DNA of 64,000 bases. It comes from a virus. Below the pieces are notes generated by a model. The model was not told the origin of the DNA, did not search any database, and saw only the letters and a list, made by a program, of their open reading frames with translations. Position numbers and translations under genes: made by a program. The DNA is taken from the IMG/VR virus record IMGVR_UViG_3300009183_000058, positions 1-64,000 of that record, one strand, 5' to 3'. This document shows positions 63,723-64,000 of this stretch, piece by piece. The stretch's first letter is position 1. The number at the start of each line of letters is the position of its first letter.

Positions 63723-64000
63723 ATGAATACCGACACATTAATTGCTCATGCACGAGCACGTTTTGATCATGTGGCCGCACGACGTGTGTTGAAAGAAAAG
63801 TATGAGGCTCGAATGTTGTTTGCTCATGCTGGAGGCATGTGGCGAGCCGGACCTGAATTACAATGTACCTTGCTCAGTTGTGCTCAAGATAAGGATGTTG
63901 TGCTACTAGATCTATACGAAACCCCTGTACGTGTAAATGTTCCCGAACTGTTTGCAAAATCACATGGCCATTGGCAAGAACAAATGAATGCCTGGCTGGT
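63723..64000 (+). CDS. Conserved phage protein of unknown function (partial at right edge)
   Basis: The frame from ATG 63723 is open to the end, 92 complete codons. It reads MNTDTLIAHARARFDHVAAR, RVLKEKYEARMLFAHAGGMW and LELYETPVRVN-like DLYETPVRVNVPELFAKSHG, then WQEQMNAWLV. I recall similar proteins beginning MNTEQLIADARARFDH in uncultured tailed phages, with no known function. A TATAAT box at 63711-63716, 6 bases before the ATG, may be a promoter giving a very short leader. Confidence 0.75.
   Translation, partial: MNTDTLIAHARARFDHVAARRVLKEKYEARMLFAHAGGMWRAGPELQCTLLSCAQDKDVVLLDLYETPVRVNVPELFAKSHGHWQEQMNAWL

Overview
The window is a 64 kb piece of a tailed, T4-like myovirus genome, probably from an uncultured aquatic phage. 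The evidence is the T4 head cassette in T4 order (gp20, two small core genes, gp21, gp22, gp23), T4 baseplate genes (gp48, gp53, gp5-like, gp25, gp6, gp26), the recombination pair gp46/gp47, a gp55-type late sigma factor and TATAAATA-type late promoters. Base composition looks moderate by eye, so a very AT-rich host seems unlikely. The host cannot be named from sequence alone; good AAGGAG ribosome sites fit a Gram-negative bacterium. There is no tRNA, integrase or CRISPR array that I can see.

Layout. (1) 1-14904, minus strand: a tail-fibre block with two giant paralogous repeat fibres (one running off the left edge), a 492-residue fibre, a small fibre-assembly-like protein, a conserved unknown and an abundant-looking structural protein. 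(2) 15052-17289: two glycosyltransferase-like accessory genes facing each other between fibres and capsid. (3) 17370-25491, minus: major capsid protein, scaffold, protease, two core proteins, portal, and a tape-measure-like protein carrying a muramidase domain. (4) 25516-27631, plus: gp26-type hub gene with an in-frame -1 slippery site, a short downstream frame, then adenine phosphoribosyltransferase and a methylthioadenosine-type nucleosidase. (5) 27632-28046: a hairpin-rich noncoding stretch. (6) 28047-35684, minus: one tight operon running gp55, gp47, radical SAM enzyme, two unknowns, gp46, second radical SAM enzyme, GIY-YIG nuclease. (7) 35796-64000, plus: baseplate and tail-fibre genes, including one 4153-residue gene, ending in a strong terminator and a partial unknown gene.

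How it fits together. The gp55 homologue has a host-type sigma-70 promoter and should direct late transcription from the thirteen NNTAAATA octamers found next to virion genes. At several of these genes the octamer lies 4-7 bases from the ATG with no ribosome site between, so those late mRNAs would be leaderless or nearly so; others have a normal leader. The nucleosidase plus phosphoribosyltransferase pair could recycle 5'-deoxyadenosine made by the two radical SAM enzymes. The gp5-like spike has no lysozyme domain, while the tape-measure-like protein has one, suggesting that wall-cutting has moved to another tail component. The points I consider most worth checking are the gp26 frameshift, the leaderless late promoters, the 7-blade FG-GAP propeller in the giant baseplate protein, and the structured noncoding region beside the GIY-YIG gene.
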